From Paracoccaceae bacterium (GTDB taxonomy: Bacteria; Pseudomonadota; Alphaproteobacteria; Rhodobacterales; Rhodobacteraceae): a DNA stretch of 37,892 bases. A program made the position numbers and the translations under genes. The stretch lies in assembly GCA_020425125.1 (NCBI GenBank), contig JAGQRV010000003.1, forward strand, positions 67,869-105,760, given 5' to 3'. The number at the start of each line of letters is the position of its first letter. The first letter of the stretch is position 1. A model generated the notes under the pieces. The model saw only the letters and a list, made by a program, of their open reading frames with translations. It did not search any database and had not been told where the DNA came from. Positions 36,608 to 37,892 of the stretch are shown in pieces.

Positions 36608-37335
36608 CCCTGCTGCGCCTGATCGCCTCGGACTTCGCCTGCATCAGGGCGCGCGACCCGGCCGCCCGCGGCGGGCTCGAGATCGCGCTCTGCTATCCCG
36701 GCCTCCACGCCGCGATCGGCCACCGCCTTGCGCATGCGCTGTGGCGGGCGGGCGCCCGCTTCCCGGCGCGGTGCCTGTCGTACCTGACCCGCGCGGTGAC
36801 CGGCATCGACATTCATCCCGGCGCGCGGATCGGCCCCGGCTTCTTCATCGACCACGGACAGGGCGTGGTGATCGGCGAGACCGCTGTCGTCGGTGCCGGC
36901 GTCACGCTCTATCACGGCGTGACCCTGGGCGGCGTCAGCTGGTCGCCCGGCAAGCGCCACCCGACGCTCGGCGACGGCGTGATGGTGGGGGCCGGCGCCA
37001 AGATCCTCGGCCCCGTGACCCTGGGCGAAGGCGTCCGCGTCGGTGCCAACTCGGTGGTCGTTTCGGACGTTCCGGCCGAATGCACCGTGATCGGCGTGCC
37101 GGCCCGGATCGTCCAGACCGAAGCGAAGCCCTCGGCCGATCCGCTCCGGGTCGACCTGAACCACCACCTGATCCCCGACCCGGTGGGCCGGACGCTGGCA
37201 CGCCTTGCCGACCGGATCGCCTTTCTCGAAGCCCGCCTGGCGGAGACGCGCGCGACCCGCAGCGAAGCCTCGGCCGCCTCCTTCTCGGTGCCGCCGGGGC
37301 CGTGCAACGCGCCGCCCGACCGGCCGCGCCACTAG
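36604..37335 (+). CDS. cysE: Serine O-acetyltransferase (nif-linked)
   Basis: 243 aa. The left-handed beta-helix hexapeptides run through [44 protein letters not shown] and [20 protein letters not shown] (in parts). The active-site His lies in the DHGQG and YHGVTLGG regions. It makes O-acetylserine for cysteine, thus raising the supply for NifS. A nif-located CysE copy is standard in purple bacteria and Azotobacter. The C-terminus ([19 protein letters not shown]) is longer than usual and Pro-rich. Confidence 0.95.
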   Translation: MTLLRLIASDFACIRARDPAARGGLEIALCYPGLHAAIGHRLAHALWRAGARFPARCLSYLTRAVTGIDIHPGARIGPGFFIDHGQGVVIGETAVVGAGVTLYHGVTLGGVSWSPGKRHPTLGDGVMVGAGAKILGPVTLGEGVRVGANSVVVSDVPAECTVIGVPARIVQTEAKPSADPLRVDLNHHLIPDPVGRTLARLADRIAFLEARLAETRATRSEASAASFSVPPGPCNAPPDRPRH

Positions 37336-37419
37336 CCGTCCCGGGCCGCTGTGGTCCGACAGAAGTCCGATGAAAGTCCGATGCAATTCCGAAACCCCGA
37401 CATCCAGGAGACCCGCGCC

Positions 37420-37764
37420 ATGACCGACCTCGAAGGCAAGTCCGTCCTCGACCGCATCGCCGAGCTGAGCTCCGCCGAGGACATCTTCACCTACCTGCTG
37501 CTGCCCTATGAGGAGGCGGTGCTGAACGTGAACCGCCTGCACATCATGAAGCGGATGGGCCAGTACCTGCGCAGCCGCGATTTCGCCGGCATGGACGACG
37601 ACGCGATCTTCCTCGAAGCCCGCGCGACCCTGAAGCAGGCCTACCAGGACTTCGTCGACTCGACTCCGCTGAAGGAAAAAGTCTTCAAGGTTTTCAAGGA
37701 TGAAGCCGAGAAGCACGCGCGCCGCTTCGTGGCCGTCGACAGCCTGACCCTGGCCACCAAGTAA
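37420..37764 (+). CDS. nifW: Nitrogenase-stabilising protein NifW
   Basis: 114 aa, the usual length. SVLDRIAELSSAEDIFTYLLLPYEE at the start and VNRLHIMKRMGQYLRSRDFAG are typical (quoted in parts), ending in a Lys-rich helix. NifW helps protect or stabilise the MoFe protein, particularly under oxygen. The ATG at 37420 follows CAGGAG. It is 85 bases after cysE. Confidence 0.95.
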   Translation: MTDLEGKSVLDRIAELSSAEDIFTYLLLPYEEAVLNVNRLHIMKRMGQYLRSRDFAGMDDDAIFLEARATLKQAYQDFVDSTPLKEKVFKVFKDEAEKHARRFVAVDSLTLATK

Positions 37765-37786
37765 CCGCGCGCCAAGGAGATCCGGC

Positions 37787-37892
37787 ATGGACGAGAACCA
37801 CGACATCGACGGCCTCAACATTGTCGTCTGCATCAAGCAGGTCCCCGACTCGGCGCAGATCCGCGTCCATCCGGTGACCAACACGATCATGC
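37787..37892 (+). CDS. fixA: Electron-transfer flavoprotein-type FixA, N-terminal part
   Basis: Only the first 35 codons are in the window. NIVVCIKQVPDSAQIRVHPV is the standard FixA start, here preceded by an extra MDENHDIDGL. FixA forms, with FixB, FixC and FixX, a complex that bifurcates NADH electrons to ferredoxin or flavodoxin and quinone. A strong AAGGAG site precedes the ATG, 22 bases after nifW. The gene continues past the right edge. Confidence 0.93.
   Translation, partial: MDENHDIDGLNIVVCIKQVPDSAQIRVHPVTNTIM

Overview
The window reads as a chromosomal segment of a GC-rich alphaproteobacterium. A free-living diazotroph of the Rhodobacterales (Rhodobacter/Rhodovulum-like) fits best. 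The support is a VPLPA-CTERM protein, the layout of the nif genes, and NifH/NifD/NifK residues of the ordinary Mo nitrogenase. I cannot fix the genus from the sequence alone.

Positions 1-19522 are mostly housekeeping and accessory genes. They are: the 5' end of lepA (minus); an unrecognised 466-aa coiled-coil/membrane protein; a VPLPA-CTERM surface protein; acylphosphatase; a PhnM-like amidohydrolase with altered metal motifs (minus); an orphan ParA ATPase; a PutP-type symporter (minus); a decayed EamA transporter fragment (minus); a cold-shock protein (minus); a CPA1 antiporter (minus); thioredoxin 2; a glutathione S-transferase (minus); a tightly overlapping four-gene membrane electron-transfer operon built round a ferric-reductase/Rieske fusion; an HpaI-type aldolase with AroQ (minus); an AEC carrier; a CDF metal exporter; and a divergent copper pair (HMA chaperone and CopA).

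Positions 19523-37892 are a nitrogen-fixation island. nifHDK lies behind a sigma-54 promoter with an upstream NifA site. A secreted protein of unknown function sits between nifK and nifE, where nifT would often be. A second sigma-54 promoter with two perfect NifA sites drives nifE-nifN-nifX, a DUF269 gene, a DUF683 gene, fdxB and nifQ, possibly running on into a GNAT gene and a TPR-like gene. A convergent aldo/keto reductase interrupts the island. A third sigma-54 promoter precedes iscA(nif)-nifU-nifS-nifV, a 59-codon small ORF, cysE, nifW and the start of fixA. nifA, nifB, nifT and nifZ are not in the window.

The nif genes form one pathway. NifU/NifS/IscA and CysE supply Fe-S clusters and cysteine. 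NifV makes homocitrate and NifQ delivers Mo. NifEN with NifX builds FeMo-co. NifDK and NifH are the enzyme. FdxB and the electron-bifurcating Fix proteins (only the start of FixA is seen) feed electrons. The points most worth a second look are the Rieske/ferric-reductase operon, the NifK residues that predict a tyrosine-ligated P-cluster, the unknown secreted gene inside the nif island, a terminator hairpin whose arms contain a NifA site, and the small ORF locked between nifV and cysE.
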